A stretch of 64,000 bases of DNA. Origin: Oribacterium sp. GTDB lineage: Bacteria; Bacillota_A; Clostridia; Lachnospirales; Lachnospiraceae. Made by a program: the position numbers and the translations under genes. Every line of letters begins with the position of its first letter. Position 1 is the stretch's first letter. The stretch is taken from positions 1 through 64,000 of the forward strand of contig JAGAXP010000258.1 of assembly GCA_017940955.1 (NCBI GenBank), read 5' to 3'. The notes under the pieces are model-generated. The model had not been told where the DNA came from. It did not search any database and saw nothing but the letters and a program-made list of their open reading frames with translations. Below, piece after piece: positions 8,140 through 17,892 of this stretch.

Positions 8140-10026
8140 ATGGAAAAAGAAGAGATTTTAAAGGTATATCGTCATTCTCTTGCACACATCCTTGCAAAGG
8201 CTGTTATCGAGATTTACGGCAAGGATGTACAGTATGCTATCGGACCCGAGATCGAGGACGGAGCTTACTATGATTTTGCATTACCTGAAGGCAAGACCAT
8301 AACAGACAAGGATTTCAAGCAGATCGAGAACAAGATGCGTGAGATCATCAAGAGGAGAGAAGCCTGGATCCGTAAAGAAGTATCAAAGGCCGAAGCCCTT
8401 GATATATTCAAGGATCAGAAATTCAAGACAGAGCTTATCAATGATCTTCCTGAGGACGAGATCATTACCATCTACTATACAGGTGAAGATTATGTCGACC
8501 TCTGCCGCGGACCTCACGTTGACAACTCTCAGGAGCTTATGAGCGCAGCCTTCGAGCTTCACGCAGCTTCCATGGCTTACTGGAGAGGAGATGAGAAGCG
8601 TGACAAGCTTCAGCGTGTATATTTCTATGCATTCCCAAGCAAGGATGAGTTAAAGCAGCACATCAAGATGATCGAGGAAGCAAGAGAGCGCGATCACAAG
8701 AAGATCGGTGCTCAGCTCGAGCTTTTCATGTTCGACGAAACAGCTCCGGGTATGCCATACTGGCTTCCACGCGGATGGGTAATGTATCAGACTCTCCTTA
8801 AGTACAGCCGCGAACTTCAGAAGGCTCACGGATACACGGAGATCTCAGCTCCGCTTATCAATAACAAGAAGCTCTGGCTCATCAGCGGACACTGGGCACA
8901 TTATCTCAACAATATGTTCATTGTTCCCGGTATCGAAGGCCACCTCGCAGCAGACGCTGACATCAACGGCGTCATCGAGAACCTTAAGAACCAGGAAGAG
9001 GCACCTAAGGCTGTAAAGATCATGGCAGGTTCCGTTGTTTACAACCGTGAGAACCTTGACACCATGGCAGCAAAGCCTATGAACTGTCCCAATGCCATGA
9101 TGACCTTCAAGCGCAAGAACCGTTCTTACAAGGAGCTTCCTATCCGTTACAGCGAGTATGACGTTCTTCACCGTAAGGAGAAGTCCGGTCAGATGAACGG
9201 CCTTTTCCGTGTTCAGGAGTTCCGTCAGGATGATGACCATACATTCGTAATGGAATCTCAGATCAAGGATGAGATCAAGGATATCATCGCAATTGCAGAT
9301 GAAATCTACACAACCTTTGGTGTAACCTACCGTGCAGAGCTTTCAACACGTCCGGATGATTTCATGGGCGACATCGAGGTTTGGAACCAGGCTGAGGCTG
9401 ATCTTAAGGAGATCCTTACAGAGCAGTACGGCGAGAACGGATTCGAGATCAATGAAGGTGACGGAGCTTTCTACGGTCCGAAGATCGACCTTCAGATCAA
9501 GGATGCCCTCGGAAGAGAATGGCAGTGCGGAACTATCCAGCTTGACTTCCAGCTTCCTCACAACTTCGGTCTCACCTACATCAATGACCAGGGTGAGTCA
9601 GTTATGCCTGTAGTTATCCATCGCGCTATCTACGGTTCACTTGAGCGATTCATCGGTATTGTCATCGAGAACTTCAAGGGAATGTTCCCGTTCTGGCTGA
9701 ACCCGTATCAGGTGGGTATCGTTCCTATCCGTGAGAACCACAATGAATATGCAAAGAAGGTTGAAGAGGCTCTTACAGCAGCAGGCGTGCGTGTTGAGGC
9801 TGATTACTCAGACAACAACATGAAGACCAAGATCAAGGGCTTTAAGAACTTCAAGGATCCTTATATCCTGGTTCTCGGTGATAAGGAAGCAGAGGAGAAT
9901 ACTGTTTCCATCAATATCCGCGGAACCAACAAGCAGGTTCAGAATGTTCCTCTTGATAAGTTCGTTGAGATCTGTAAAAAGCTTAATGCAGAGCATACTC
10001 TTGAGCTTCCTGAGAACTTTGACTGA
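8140..10026 (+). CDS. thrS: Threonyl-tRNA synthetase, TGS domain absent
   Basis: 628 residues. Class II synthetase that charges tRNA-Thr. The protein begins directly in the N2 editing domain (HSLAH, His12/His16; LCRGPH later), so the 60-residue N-terminal TGS domain of usual ThrRS is missing. The catalytic core has the zinc ligands in KPMNCP, VLHRKEKSG and VVIHRAIYGS, and an anticodon-binding domain ends the protein. Between NNMF and KPMNCP there are about 51 residues (about 261-311) where E. coli has 11. AAAGGGAG sits 9 bases before the ATG. Expression is set by the T-box upstream. Codon use is that of a highly expressed gene. Confidence 0.96.
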   Translation: MEKEEILKVYRHSLAHILAKAVIEIYGKDVQYAIGPEIEDGAYYDFALPEGKTITDKDFKQIENKMREIIKRREAWIRKEVSKAEALDIFKDQKFKTELINDLPEDEIITIYYTGEDYVDLCRGPHVDNSQELMSAAFELHAASMAYWRGDEKRDKLQRVYFYAFPSKDELKQHIKMIEEARERDHKKIGAQLELFMFDETAPGMPYWLPRGWVMYQTLLKYSRELQKAHGYTEISAPLINNKKLWLISGHWAHYLNNMFIVPGIEGHLAADADINGVIENLKNQEEAPKAVKIMAGSVVYNRENLDTMAAKPMNCPNAMMTFKRKNRSYKELPIRYSEYDVLHRKEKSGQMNGLFRVQEFRQDDDHTFVMESQIKDEIKDIIAIADEIYTTFGVTYRAELSTRPDDFMGDIEVWNQAEADLKEILTEQYGENGFEINEGDGAFYGPKIDLQIKDALGREWQCGTIQLDFQLPHNFGLTYINDQGESVMPVVIHRAIYGSLERFIGIVIENFKGMFPFWLNPYQVGIVPIRENHNEYAKKVEEALTAAGVRVEADYSDNNMKTKIKGFKNFKDPYILVLGDKEAEENTVSINIRGTNKQVQNVPLDKFVEICKKLNAEHTLELPENFD

Positions 10027-10136
10027 TACCTTAAGTAAATTTAGATATTTAATCCTGTATGGGCAAAATGATTTTCTGCCCATATGGGATTTATACATAA
10101 TACCGTAACACTAATAGATATAAAGGTAATTCATAG

Positions 10137-12131
10137 ATGTCAAATAGCTTAATCATCGTTGAGTCTCCTGCAAAGGTTAAGACCATAAAAAAATTTCTTG
10201 GAAAAACTTATACTGTGGATGCCACCATGGGTCATCTCATAGATATGCCGAAGAGTTCTCTCGGTGTAGATGTAGATAATGGTTATGAACCAAAGTACAT
10301 AACCATCCGCGGTAAAGGTGAGCTTCTTTCCAAGTTGAAAAAAGAAGCAAAAAAAGCCGATAAGATATATCTCGCAACCGACCCGGACCGCGAGGGAGAG
10401 GCCATAAGCTGGCATCTCAAAAACGAGCTTGATAAGGATGCTTCAAACAGAAACAAAATATCACGTATCACCTTTAACGAGATAACAAAAAATGCGGTTA
10501 AGAACGCGATCAAAAGCCCCAGAGATATCGACATGGATCTCGTTAATGCCCAGCAGGCCCGCAGAGTCATAGACAGGTTGGTGGGTTATACCATCAGTCC
10601 TCTGTTATGGAAGAAAATCCGTAAGGGCCTCTCGGCAGGACGAGTACAGTCTGTAGCGCTTCGTATGATCTGCGACCGTGAAGCAGAAATTGCAGCCTTC
10701 ACACCTGAAGAGTACTGGTCACTTGATGCCCACCTTCTTCATGGCAAAAAGAAATTAACCGCTGCTTTTTACGGCCAAGATAAAAAAATGGCTCTGCCGG
10801 ATGAAGCATCCGTTGACGATGTCATAAAGCATATCGGCAAAACAGATTTCACTGTTTCCGATATCAAAAAGTCCGAACGCCGTAAGAAAGCCCCTCTGCC
10901 TTTTACAACAAGTACCATGCAGCAGGAGGCGGCCAAGTCTCTCGGATTTGCAACAAGCAAAACCATGAAGCTTGCCCAGACTCTCTACGAGGATGGTTAC
11001 ATTACATATCTTCGTACCGACAGTACCCGTATCTCGGTTGAAGCTGATGCAGCAGCAAAAATCTTCATATCTGACAAATACGGGGAGGAATACGTTAACG
11101 GCGGTTCACAGGATGCCCGCAAGCCTCAGGAAACGGAAGTAAAGATCCAGGATGCTCACGAAGCTATCCGTCCCACAGATCTTGACCTGACACCGGAAGA
11201 GGCCAAATCAAAGCTCCAGAGAGATGAAGCCCGGCTTTATGCTCTTGTTTACAAGCGTTTTCTTGCAAGCCGCATGACCTCTGCCGTATATGACACCGAA
11301 TCCGTAAAGCTTGATGCCGGGGGTTATGTCTTTACATTAAACGGATCAAAGCTTAAGTTTGACGGTTTCCTGTCTGTATACATGTCAGAAGAGGACAAGG
11401 CCGATAAGGATGTCTCCCTTCCGGAAATGAAAGAAGGCGAAAAACTCAGTTTCCAGAGTTTTGATAAGGAACAGCATTTTACCCAGCCTCCTGCTCACTA
11501 CACAGAAGCTTCTCTTGTAAAGACACTGGAAGAAGACGGTATCGGCAGACCTTCTACTTATGCTCCTACCATCGGCACACTGTTGGCAAGAAGATATATC
11601 ACAAAGGAAAAGAAGAATATCTTCGTCACAGAGCTTGGACAGGCTGTAGATGACATGATGCAGAAGAATTTTCCGACCATTGTGGATACAGCTTTCACTG
11701 CCAACATGGAATCACTTCTGGATACTGTTGCAAACGGCAACATCAGCTGGAAGACCCTGGTTGAGAATTTCTATCCGGATCTGTCACAGGCAGTTGAAAA
11801 GGCTCATCAGGAGGTGGAAAAGATTACTATCCGTGATGAGGAGACAGATATAGAATGTGATAAATGCGGACGCAAGATGGTAATCAAATACGGCCCCCAC
11901 GGTAAGTTCCTTGCATGTCCGGGATTCCCTGATTGCATGAACACCAAACCCTATGTGGAATACGCCGGCTTTATATGTCCGGATTGCGGATCCGAATGTG
12001 TAAAACGCCGTTCCAAGAAAGGACGTATTTTCTACAGCTGTTCAAATTATCCGGAATGCAATTACATGACCTGGAACAAACCAAAAGAAGCAACAGCAGG
12101 GGAGAAAAAGGACGGCGAGATCATGTGCTGA
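10137..12131 (+). CDS. topA: DNA topoisomerase I
   Basis: 664 residues, type IA topoisomerase that relaxes negative supercoils. TOPRIM domain with IVESPAK at the N-terminus and DPDREGEA near residue 80; the catalytic tyrosine is Tyr291 in ITYLRTDS. The C-terminal tail carries two four-cysteine zinc motifs (CDKCG...CPGFPDC and CPDCG...CSNYPEC). Length is typical of clostridial TopA. It stands between thrS and the rpsB operon with short gaps. Confidence 0.97.
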   Translation: MSNSLIIVESPAKVKTIKKFLGKTYTVDATMGHLIDMPKSSLGVDVDNGYEPKYITIRGKGELLSKLKKEAKKADKIYLATDPDREGEAISWHLKNELDKDASNRNKISRITFNEITKNAVKNAIKSPRDIDMDLVNAQQARRVIDRLVGYTISPLLWKKIRKGLSAGRVQSVALRMICDREAEIAAFTPEEYWSLDAHLLHGKKKLTAAFYGQDKKMALPDEASVDDVIKHIGKTDFTVSDIKKSERRKKAPLPFTTSTMQQEAAKSLGFATSKTMKLAQTLYEDGYITYLRTDSTRISVEADAAAKIFISDKYGEEYVNGGSQDARKPQETEVKIQDAHEAIRPTDLDLTPEEAKSKLQRDEARLYALVYKRFLASRMTSAVYDTESVKLDAGGYVFTLNGSKLKFDGFLSVYMSEEDKADKDVSLPEMKEGEKLSFQSFDKEQHFTQPPAHYTEASLVKTLEEDGIGRPSTYAPTIGTLLARRYITKEKKNIFVTELGQAVDDMMQKNFPTIVDTAFTANMESLLDTVANGNISWKTLVENFYPDLSQAVEKAHQEVEKITIRDEETDIECDKCGRKMVIKYGPHGKFLACPGFPDCMNTKPYVEYAGFICPDCGSECVKRRSKKGRIFYSCSNYPECNYMTWNKPKEATAGEKKDGEIMC

Positions 12132-12158
12132 CCGGAAAGCTTCCGATTCAAAATTAAG

Positions 12159-12188
12159 TTGACACAAAATAAAATACTATGTTATATT
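12159..12188 (+). promoter_or_regulatory. Promoter of rpsB
   Basis: TTGACA (12159-12164), an 18-base spacer and TATATT (12183-12188). Confidence 0.75.
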
Positions 12189-12190
12189 AC

Positions 12191-12312
12191 AAGTCGCGTT
12201 TAAAAGGCGCGACTTTTGTGTATCTGCAAGAGTAACATTATAAAGCACATCTGAACGAAAACCGGAATGGTACCTGAGAGTACAGGCGACGACGGTGAGC
12301 ACACACGTTCAG
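12191..12312 (+). promoter_or_regulatory. Structured leader of rpsB (candidate r-protein autoregulation element)
   Basis: A first hairpin pairs AAGTCGCG (12191-12198) perfectly with CGCGACTT (12208-12215) and is followed by TTGTG, a possible weak attenuator. A second structure pairs CTGAACG (12251-12257) with CGTTCAG (12306-12312), then ACCG (12261-12264) with CGGT (12293-12296), with CCTG/CAGG (12273-12276, 12283-12286) at the tip. It ends 18 bases before the AGGAGG of rpsB. r-protein leaders commonly bind their own product; that S2 binds here is inference. Confidence 0.55.
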
Positions 12313-12342
12313 GTGGAAGATTTTAACCAGGAGGTATTTAAA

Positions 12343-13089
12343 ATGAGTGCAATTGGAATGAAGCAGCTCCTTGAGGCTGGCGTACACTTTGGTCATCAGA
12401 CAAGAAGATGGAACCCTAAGATGGCTCCTTACATCTACACAGAGCGTAATGGAATCCACATCATCGATCTTCAGCAGACAGTAAAGATGGTTGACGATGC
12501 ATACAACGCTATGGTTAAGCTTGTACAGGACGGTGGTACTGTTCTTTTCGTTGGTACAAAGAAGCAGGCTCAGGATGCAGTTAAGTCAGAGGCTCTTCGT
12601 TGCGGTGAGTTCTATGTAAACGAGAGATGGCTTGGCGGTATGCTTACAAACTTCAAGACAATCCAGACTCGTATCGATCGTCTTAAGGAGATCGAGAAGA
12701 TGGCTGAGGACGGTACATTCGATGTTCTTCCCAAGAAGGAAGTAGCTCTTATCAAGAAGGAGTGGGACAAGCTTGAGGCTAACATCGGTGGTATCAAGGA
12801 TATGAAGCAGATTCCTGATGCGATCTTCGTAGTTGATCCTAAGAAGGAGAAGATCTGCGTTAAGGAAGCTCGCACACTTGGAATCACACTTTTCGGTATC
12901 GCTGATACAAACGCTGATCCTGAGGAGCTTGATTATGTTATCCCCGGAAACGATGACGCTATCCGCGCTATCAAGCTTATCGTAGGCAAGATGGCTGATG
13001 CTGTTATCGAGGCTAAGCAGGGCGAGATGACTGAGGAAGAGGCAGCAGCTGCTACAGCTGGTGACGATTCTGTAGTTCCAGAGGCTTAA
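12343..13089 (+). CDS. rpsB: 30S ribosomal protein S2
   Basis: 248 residues, standard S2: it starts [19 protein letters not shown] and has the conserved [10 protein letters not shown] and [17 protein letters not shown] stretches. It binds the 16S rRNA neck region with S1-type partners. ATG 12343 is chosen because CAGGAGG lies 8 bases upstream; the longer reading from 12295 runs through the leader structure. tsf follows, as in most bacteria, but with a hairpin between. Codon use is strongly biased, as expected for a ribosomal protein. Confidence 0.97.
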   Translation: MSAIGMKQLLEAGVHFGHQTRRWNPKMAPYIYTERNGIHIIDLQQTVKMVDDAYNAMVKLVQDGGTVLFVGTKKQAQDAVKSEALRCGEFYVNERWLGGMLTNFKTIQTRIDRLKEIEKMAEDGTFDVLPKKEVALIKKEWDKLEANIGGIKDMKQIPDAIFVVDPKKEKICVKEARTLGITLFGIADTNADPEELDYVIPGNDDAIRAIKLIVGKMADAVIEAKQGEMTEEEAAAATAGDDSVVPEA

Positions 13090-13101
13090 TTAAGAAAACA
13101 C

Positions 13102-13150
13102 ATAAACCCAGCATTAGACAATTTAATAGATTGCTAAATGCCGGGTTTAT
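13102..13150 (+). terminator. Hairpin between rpsB and tsf
   Basis: AAACCCaGCATT (from 13104) pairs with AAATGCcGGGTTT (13136-13148) and is followed by ATTTAATT. It probably lowers read-through into tsf or sets the rpsB 3' end. Confidence 0.6.
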
Positions 13151-13215
13151 TTAATTACAAAACAATAGGTGAAGATAATTCTTCCATAATAAAATAAATC
13201 CAGGAGGATACAACA

Positions 13216-14160
13216 ATGGCAATTACAGCAGCTCAGGTTAAAGAGTTACGTGACATGACAGGTGCAGGTATGATGGCTTGTAAGAAGGCTCTCGCTGCAA
13301 CTGACGGAGATATGGACAAGGCAGTAGACTTCCTCAGAGAGCAGGGTCTTGCAGGTGCAGAGAAGAAGGCCGGCAGAATCGCAGCTGAGGGTGTTTCTTT
13401 CACAAAGCTTTCCGATGACAAGCACTCAGGTGTTGTTGTAGAGGTTAATGCTGAGACGGATTTCGTTGCTAAGAACGAGAAGTTCCAGACATATGTTGCT
13501 GAGGTAGCAGCTCAGGCTCTTCATTCAGAAGCAGCTGATATCGACGCTTTCCTTGCTGAGAAGTGGGATCTTGACAACTCAAGAACAGTTGCAGAGCAGC
13601 TTTCAGAGGAGATTTCAATCATCGGTGAGAACATGCACATCCGTCGTTTCCAGAAGCTTACAGAGAACGATGGTTTCGTACAGGATTACGTACACGGCGG
13701 CGGACGTATCGGTGTTCTTCTTCAGGTTAAGTCAACAGTAGTTAATGACGCTGTTACAGAGATGGCAAAGAACATTGCTATGCAGGTTGCTGCTCTTAAG
13801 CCTAAGTTCACATCACGTAAGGAAGTTGACCAGGCTTATCTTGCAAGCGAGACTGAGATCCTTACAGCTGCAGCTAAGAACGAGAAGCCAAACGCTCCTG
13901 AGAAGGTTATCGCAGGTATGGTTCAGGGACGTATCAACAAGGAGCTTAAGGAGATCTGTCTCCTTGACCAGACATACGTTAAGGCTGAGGATGGCAAGCA
14001 GTCAGTTCAGCAGTATGTTGATTCTGTTGCCAAGGCAGAGAATGCTACAATCGAGATCGTTACATTCATTCGTTTCGAGACCGGTGAAGGCCTTGAGAAG
14101 AAGAACGAGGATTTCGCTGCAGAGGTTGCTGCTCAGCAGGCTGCTGCAAAGAAGGCATAA
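13216..14160 (+). CDS. tsf: Elongation factor Ts
   Basis: 314 residues. Nucleotide-exchange factor for EF-Tu. The N-terminal UBA-like domain has VKELRDMTGAGMMACKKAL, and TDFVAKNE is the EF-Tu contact signature. CAGGAGG stands 9 bases before the ATG. Codon use matches rpsB. It is slightly longer than E. coli EF-Ts (283), with an extended second dimerisation region. A strong terminator follows. Confidence 0.97.
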   Translation: MAITAAQVKELRDMTGAGMMACKKALAATDGDMDKAVDFLREQGLAGAEKKAGRIAAEGVSFTKLSDDKHSGVVVEVNAETDFVAKNEKFQTYVAEVAAQALHSEAADIDAFLAEKWDLDNSRTVAEQLSEEISIIGENMHIRRFQKLTENDGFVQDYVHGGGRIGVLLQVKSTVVNDAVTEMAKNIAMQVAALKPKFTSRKEVDQAYLASETEILTAAAKNEKPNAPEKVIAGMVQGRINKELKEICLLDQTYVKAEDGKQSVQQYVDSVAKAENATIEIVTFIRFETGEGLEKKNEDFAAEVAAQQAAAKKA

Positions 14161-14205
14161 TTCTAAAGTCATATATATACTTGGATTTTATAATCTTACG
14201 TTTGG

Positions 14206-14235
14206 GGCAGGAAGTTTTCTTCCTGCTCTTTTTTT
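14206..14235 (+). terminator. Terminator of tsf
   Basis: GGCAGGAAG (14206-14214), TTTT loop, CTTCCTGCT (14219-14227), then a run of T. Confidence 0.9.
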
Positions 14236-14347
14236 GTTCAAAAAAGAATCTGTTAAACAATTTTCATAAATCCCACATATTACAGTTATTTTTTCTGTTT
14301 AATATTTATGCTACAATAAAAAATAAGTGAAATATGAGGTCATAAAT

Positions 14348-14701
14348 ATGCTTTTTGATTTCCTGAAAAAATACTCTGATCAATTTGATAACTCATCCAA
14401 AACGGAGTCTGCAGCCCCCGGTGCCGGCAACATTGTACGTAAACATATAGTATTTTACGGCACTGTCCAGGGCGTAGGGTTCAGATACACTGCCTATCAC
14501 CTTGCCTGTTCTTTAGGGCTTACCGGATGGGCAAGAAATGAAGATGATGGATCGGTGACCTGTGAGCTTCAGGGCTCACGTGATGCCATACAGGAATTCA
14601 TGAACAGAATAGGGAATCAGCGTTTTATAGAAATCACAGATAAAGAGGAGCGCAATATTAAGGTTATAGATGAAGAACGTTCCTTTAGGGTACTTTACTG
14701 A
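14348..14701 (+). CDS. Acylphosphatase-like protein
   Basis: 117 residues. Residues about 28-117 form an acylphosphatase domain: [14 protein letters not shown] holds the phosphate-binding loop and catalytic arginine, and [11 protein letters not shown] the catalytic asparagine. It hydrolyses acyl phosphates; its cellular role is uncertain. Start ATG 14348 has TGAGGT 7 bases upstream; GTG 14327 would add seven residues. The first 25 residues are an extension with no clear match. truA follows with a 22-base gap. Confidence 0.8.
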   Translation: MLFDFLKKYSDQFDNSSKTESAAPGAGNIVRKHIVFYGTVQGVGFRYTAYHLACSLGLTGWARNEDDGSVTCELQGSRDAIQEFMNRIGNQRFIEITDKEERNIKVIDEERSFRVLY

Positions 14702-14723
14702 AAGGATCAGAGCTTTAATAGTA

Positions 14724-15506
14724 ATGAAGCAAAACTACAAAATCACACTTAGCTATGATGGTTCCCGCTATTACGGCTGGGAACATCAGCCAAATACAGA
14801 ATTAACCATACAAGGAAAGCTTGAACAGGTGCTGACCCGTATGATATACGGAGAAGATTATACTGTTAAGGATTTTGCCTCTTTTCCAATTACCGTAATA
14901 GGAGCCGGGCGAACAGATGCGGGTGTTCACGCCAGAGCCATGACCGCCAATGTGATCCTTGATCTCAAAAATGAAATGACAGAAGCAGAGATCAGGGCTT
15001 ATATGAACAGATATCTTCCCGATGATATAAGCATTAACGAAGTCAGGACTTGCGGGGAACGGTTTCACAGCCGGTTTAAGGCCACCGGAAAGACTTACAG
15101 GTATACCTGCTGGTACGATGAACAAAAGCCGGTGTTTGAAAGAAAATATGTAACAGTCCTTGAGAATAAACCCGATATAGAGGCAATGCGCAAAGCTGCA
15201 GGATATCTCCTTGGAGAGCACGACTTTAAATGCTTTTGCGGAAACTCACATTTTAAAAAATCCACTGTCAGAGTGATAGACCATGTAGAAATCACAGAAA
15301 ACGGTCCTTACATCCGGTTTTACTTTCACGGGACAGGCTTTTTGCAAAATCAGGTGCGTATCATGACAGGCACGCTTCTGGAAATAGGCTTTGGAAAGAG
15401 AACACCGGATTCAATGTCAGACATACTCAACAGTAAAGACCGTCAAAAAGCCGGATATACAGCAGAAGCCAGAGGATTATGTCTCATGAAGGTGGATTAT
15501 GACTGA
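14724..15506 (+). CDS. truA: tRNA pseudouridine synthase A
   Basis: 260 residues. TruA modifies uridines 38-40 in the anticodon stem of tRNAs. YDGSRYYGWEHQPN is the N-terminal signature, GAGRTDAGVHA carries the catalytic aspartate, and FLQNQVRIMTGTLLEIG is the C-terminal signature. I start at ATG 14724 because homologues begin just before the YDG motif; a start at 14670 would overlap the previous gene by 32 bases. No clear SD is adjacent to the ATG (AAAGGA is about 18 bases away), so coupling to the upstream gene is possible. Confidence 0.93.
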   Translation: MKQNYKITLSYDGSRYYGWEHQPNTELTIQGKLEQVLTRMIYGEDYTVKDFASFPITVIGAGRTDAGVHARAMTANVILDLKNEMTEAEIRAYMNRYLPDDISINEVRTCGERFHSRFKATGKTYRYTCWYDEQKPVFERKYVTVLENKPDIEAMRKAAGYLLGEHDFKCFCGNSHFKKSTVRVIDHVEITENGPYIRFYFHGTGFLQNQVRIMTGTLLEIGFGKRTPDSMSDILNSKDRQKAGYTAEARGLCLMKVDYD

Positions 15507-15605
15507 TGGTCATCCATCATATATCTTTTAATAAATAATGCATTTCAGTTTTATATACATGACTCATATATAAAATTTCACTAAGCTTTAGGGAGGGGAT
15601 TAGTT

Positions 15606-16973
15606 TTGAAAGATAAAAGTATTGGTATCATTTTAGGAGTTACAACCGGACTTCTGGCCGGATATCTGGCAAGTACTCTGTACATGTCCGGCAAGATCAT
15701 GCCCGGCACCGTAATTAATGGTGCAGATTTTTCCATGGTTCCGAGGTCTGAGCTGAACGACCGGCTTTCAGCAATGGAAAGAGATGCCTATGCCATCACC
15801 GTAAGAGACATTCACAAAAACGAATTAACAATCAACGGAGCAGACATTGATCTCAGTGCAGAGTTTCCTGTGGAGAAGATCCGCGTGCAGAATCCTCTGA
15901 TCTATCCATACTATATGCTGAATCCCGGAAACTACTTTTTAGAGCCCGATTCGGTTTCCTTTGATGAAGAAAAGCTAAAGTCTATCATAAACCATGATCT
16001 TTTACCTGCGGAGGGAAGCACAGACGCTCCTGTCGATGCCTTTCTGACAGCCTATATTCCCGGAGCCGGCTATACCATTGCAGCGGAAGAGGACGGCGAC
16101 ACACCTGATCCCGATAAGGTTACAGGTGTTATTGAGGATGCCATAACCGAGAGAGCGGTTTTTGTGGATCTTAACGAAGAAGACTGCTACCTGACAGCAG
16201 ACATCCGTTCAAATGATACCCTCCTTAACCAGAGAGCAGCAACCCTGAACGAAGCTCTCTCTGCCTCCATAACCTATGATTTCGGAAACCAGAAGATAAT
16301 ACTGAATTCAGACACCTATTATCCATGGCTTGACAAGCAGGAGGACGGTACCGTTACTTTAAACGATGAAAAGGTAGATGAATATGTTACCGAACTTAAA
16401 TCCTCCACGGATACCGCTTATACCACAAGAAGCTTCAAAACTGTTTCAGGACGTATAATCAATGTCAAGGGCCCTTACGGTTACAACATTTCGAAGAAAA
16501 AGGAAATTGAACAGCTTAAAGAGGATATCCTTTCAGGATTGCCTGTAGAACGCGAGCCTGTATATACAACCTCCGGCAGCCAGCGCTCCGGAAACGAATA
16601 CGGCGACACTTATCTGGAAGTTGATATGTCTGACCAGAAGGTTTATTTTATACAGGATGGAAATATTGTTTTCACCTCCGATTGTGTAACCGGAAATACC
16701 AGTCGCGGAAGGGGAACCCCCACGGGTATCTTCAGTGTCATGTATAAAGCAAAAAATGTGGTATTACGCGGACGTGACTATGCTTCTCCCGTTACTTACT
16801 GGATGCCGTTCTATAATGGCTGCGGATTCCACGATGCCTCCTGGCGCGGAAGCTTCGGCGGTTCCATCTACCGTTACAGCGGATCCCACGGCTGTGTAAA
16901 CATGCCTATTCCTAAAGCAAAGGAGCTTTACTCACTGGTAGAAGCAGGCATGCCTGTAATCACATACTATTAA
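15606..16973 (+). CDS. Membrane-anchored L,D-transpeptidase (YkuD) with peptidoglycan-binding-like domain
   Basis: 455 residues. One N-terminal membrane segment (about 6-27) anchors an extracellular protein. Residues about 35-310 match the repeated region often found before YkuD domains; residues about 335-455 are the YkuD catalytic domain, with the active-site cysteine in SHGCVNMP and a conserved histidine in GFHDASW. It probably makes 3-3 cross-links in peptidoglycan or attaches proteins to it. TTG start at 15606 with GGGAGGGG 7 bases upstream. A second YkuD gene follows. Confidence 0.9.
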   Translation: MKDKSIGIILGVTTGLLAGYLASTLYMSGKIMPGTVINGADFSMVPRSELNDRLSAMERDAYAITVRDIHKNELTINGADIDLSAEFPVEKIRVQNPLIYPYYMLNPGNYFLEPDSVSFDEEKLKSIINHDLLPAEGSTDAPVDAFLTAYIPGAGYTIAAEEDGDTPDPDKVTGVIEDAITERAVFVDLNEEDCYLTADIRSNDTLLNQRAATLNEALSASITYDFGNQKIILNSDTYYPWLDKQEDGTVTLNDEKVDEYVTELKSSTDTAYTTRSFKTVSGRIINVKGPYGYNISKKKEIEQLKEDILSGLPVEREPVYTTSGSQRSGNEYGDTYLEVDMSDQKVYFIQDGNIVFTSDCVTGNTSRGRGTPTGIFSVMYKAKNVVLRGRDYASPVTYWMPFYNGCGFHDASWRGSFGGSIYRYSGSHGCVNMPIPKAKELYSLVEAGMPVITYY

Positions 16974-17006
16974 AGCTTCCATCGCACTTAACCCTGATTT
17001 AAATTT

Positions 17007-17041
17007 AATCTGTGGACCCTGTTTTCAGGCGTCCACAGATT
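17007..17041. terminator. Hairpin between the two L,D-transpeptidase genes
   Basis: AATCTGTGGAC (17007-17017) pairs perfectly with GTCCACAGATT (17031-17041). No T-run follows, so it may be a 3'-end stabiliser or a weak terminator. Confidence 0.55.
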
Positions 17042-17061
17042 ATGCAATAAAGAGGAGATTT

Positions 17062-17877
17062 ATGAAAAAGTTTAAATTGAAATTTATTTCTGCAGTCCTC
17101 GTACTGACTGTAGTATCATGCACAGCCTTTACTTCCTTCGCTGAATTCGGTCCCGGAATACCGGAATCGGAGCTTACCTCCTATACCGGTGCCGCAAATG
17201 CTTCCGACGGTGCTGCTGCCACTGAAACCGCCGCTTCCTCAACTGCCGGGACGATCATCAGCAATGAAATCCCCACAGAAGATACTTATGCTTTATACGA
17301 GAAGCTTAAATCAAGTCTTACCGCCCAGATAACAGACCAGATCATCCTTGTTGTTGACCACAACCTCACCTTATGGAACAAACAGTCTGACGGAAACTGG
17401 ATTAAAGATATGGACGTTTACTGTGGTTACGGAAGAAACGGTCTCAAGCCTTTTAACGAAAGACATGAAGGGGATCAGACAACTCCCATAGGCTCCTTCC
17501 CCATACTTCATGCCTTCGGATTCGGTTCAAATCCGGGAACTGCCATGACCTGGAGAGAGATAACAGAAAACTCTTACTGGTCGGGCGAGAAAGCCACCTA
17601 CAACACCTGGGTAGAGAGCGCAACCCACGTCGGAGGCGAGCATCTCATCGAATATGACATCTGCTATAAATACGCCATGGCTATCGGCTTCAATATAAAT
17701 CCTACTGTTTATAAACGTGGTTCCGCAATTTTCCTTCATTGCAAAAACCCTGCGGAGTGGGGTTCTGCCGGCTGTGTATCAGTGCTTGAAGAAGATATGC
17801 TTAAGCTCTTACAAAAATGTCATGACGGCTGCTATATCATGATAGTTCCGGATACTGACGCCATTTCAAACTTTTAA
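17062..17877 (+). CDS. Secreted L,D-transpeptidase family protein
   Basis: 271 residues. The signal peptide has a Lys-rich start and hydrophobic core; cleavage could be after SFA or at the lipobox-like VVSC. A low-complexity Ala/Thr/Ser stretch (about 45-75) leads to a YkuD domain (about 90-265). The active-site motif is HCKNPAEWGSAGCVSV, with His and Cys in the expected spacing. It likely acts on cell-wall peptidoglycan. GAGGAG lies 6 bases before the ATG. The pair with the previous gene suggests coordinated wall remodelling, though a hairpin separates them. Confidence 0.87.
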   Translation: MKKFKLKFISAVLVLTVVSCTAFTSFAEFGPGIPESELTSYTGAANASDGAAATETAASSTAGTIISNEIPTEDTYALYEKLKSSLTAQITDQIILVVDHNLTLWNKQSDGNWIKDMDVYCGYGRNGLKPFNERHEGDQTTPIGSFPILHAFGFGSNPGTAMTWREITENSYWSGEKATYNTWVESATHVGGEHLIEYDICYKYAMAIGFNINPTVYKRGSAIFLHCKNPAEWGSAGCVSVLEEDMLKLLQKCHDGCYIMIVPDTDAISNF

Positions 17878-17892
17878 TACTTACATCATCAT

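Noticed and set aside
7908..8273. 121-codon frame before thrS
   Set aside because: It overlaps the T-box core and the thrS start.
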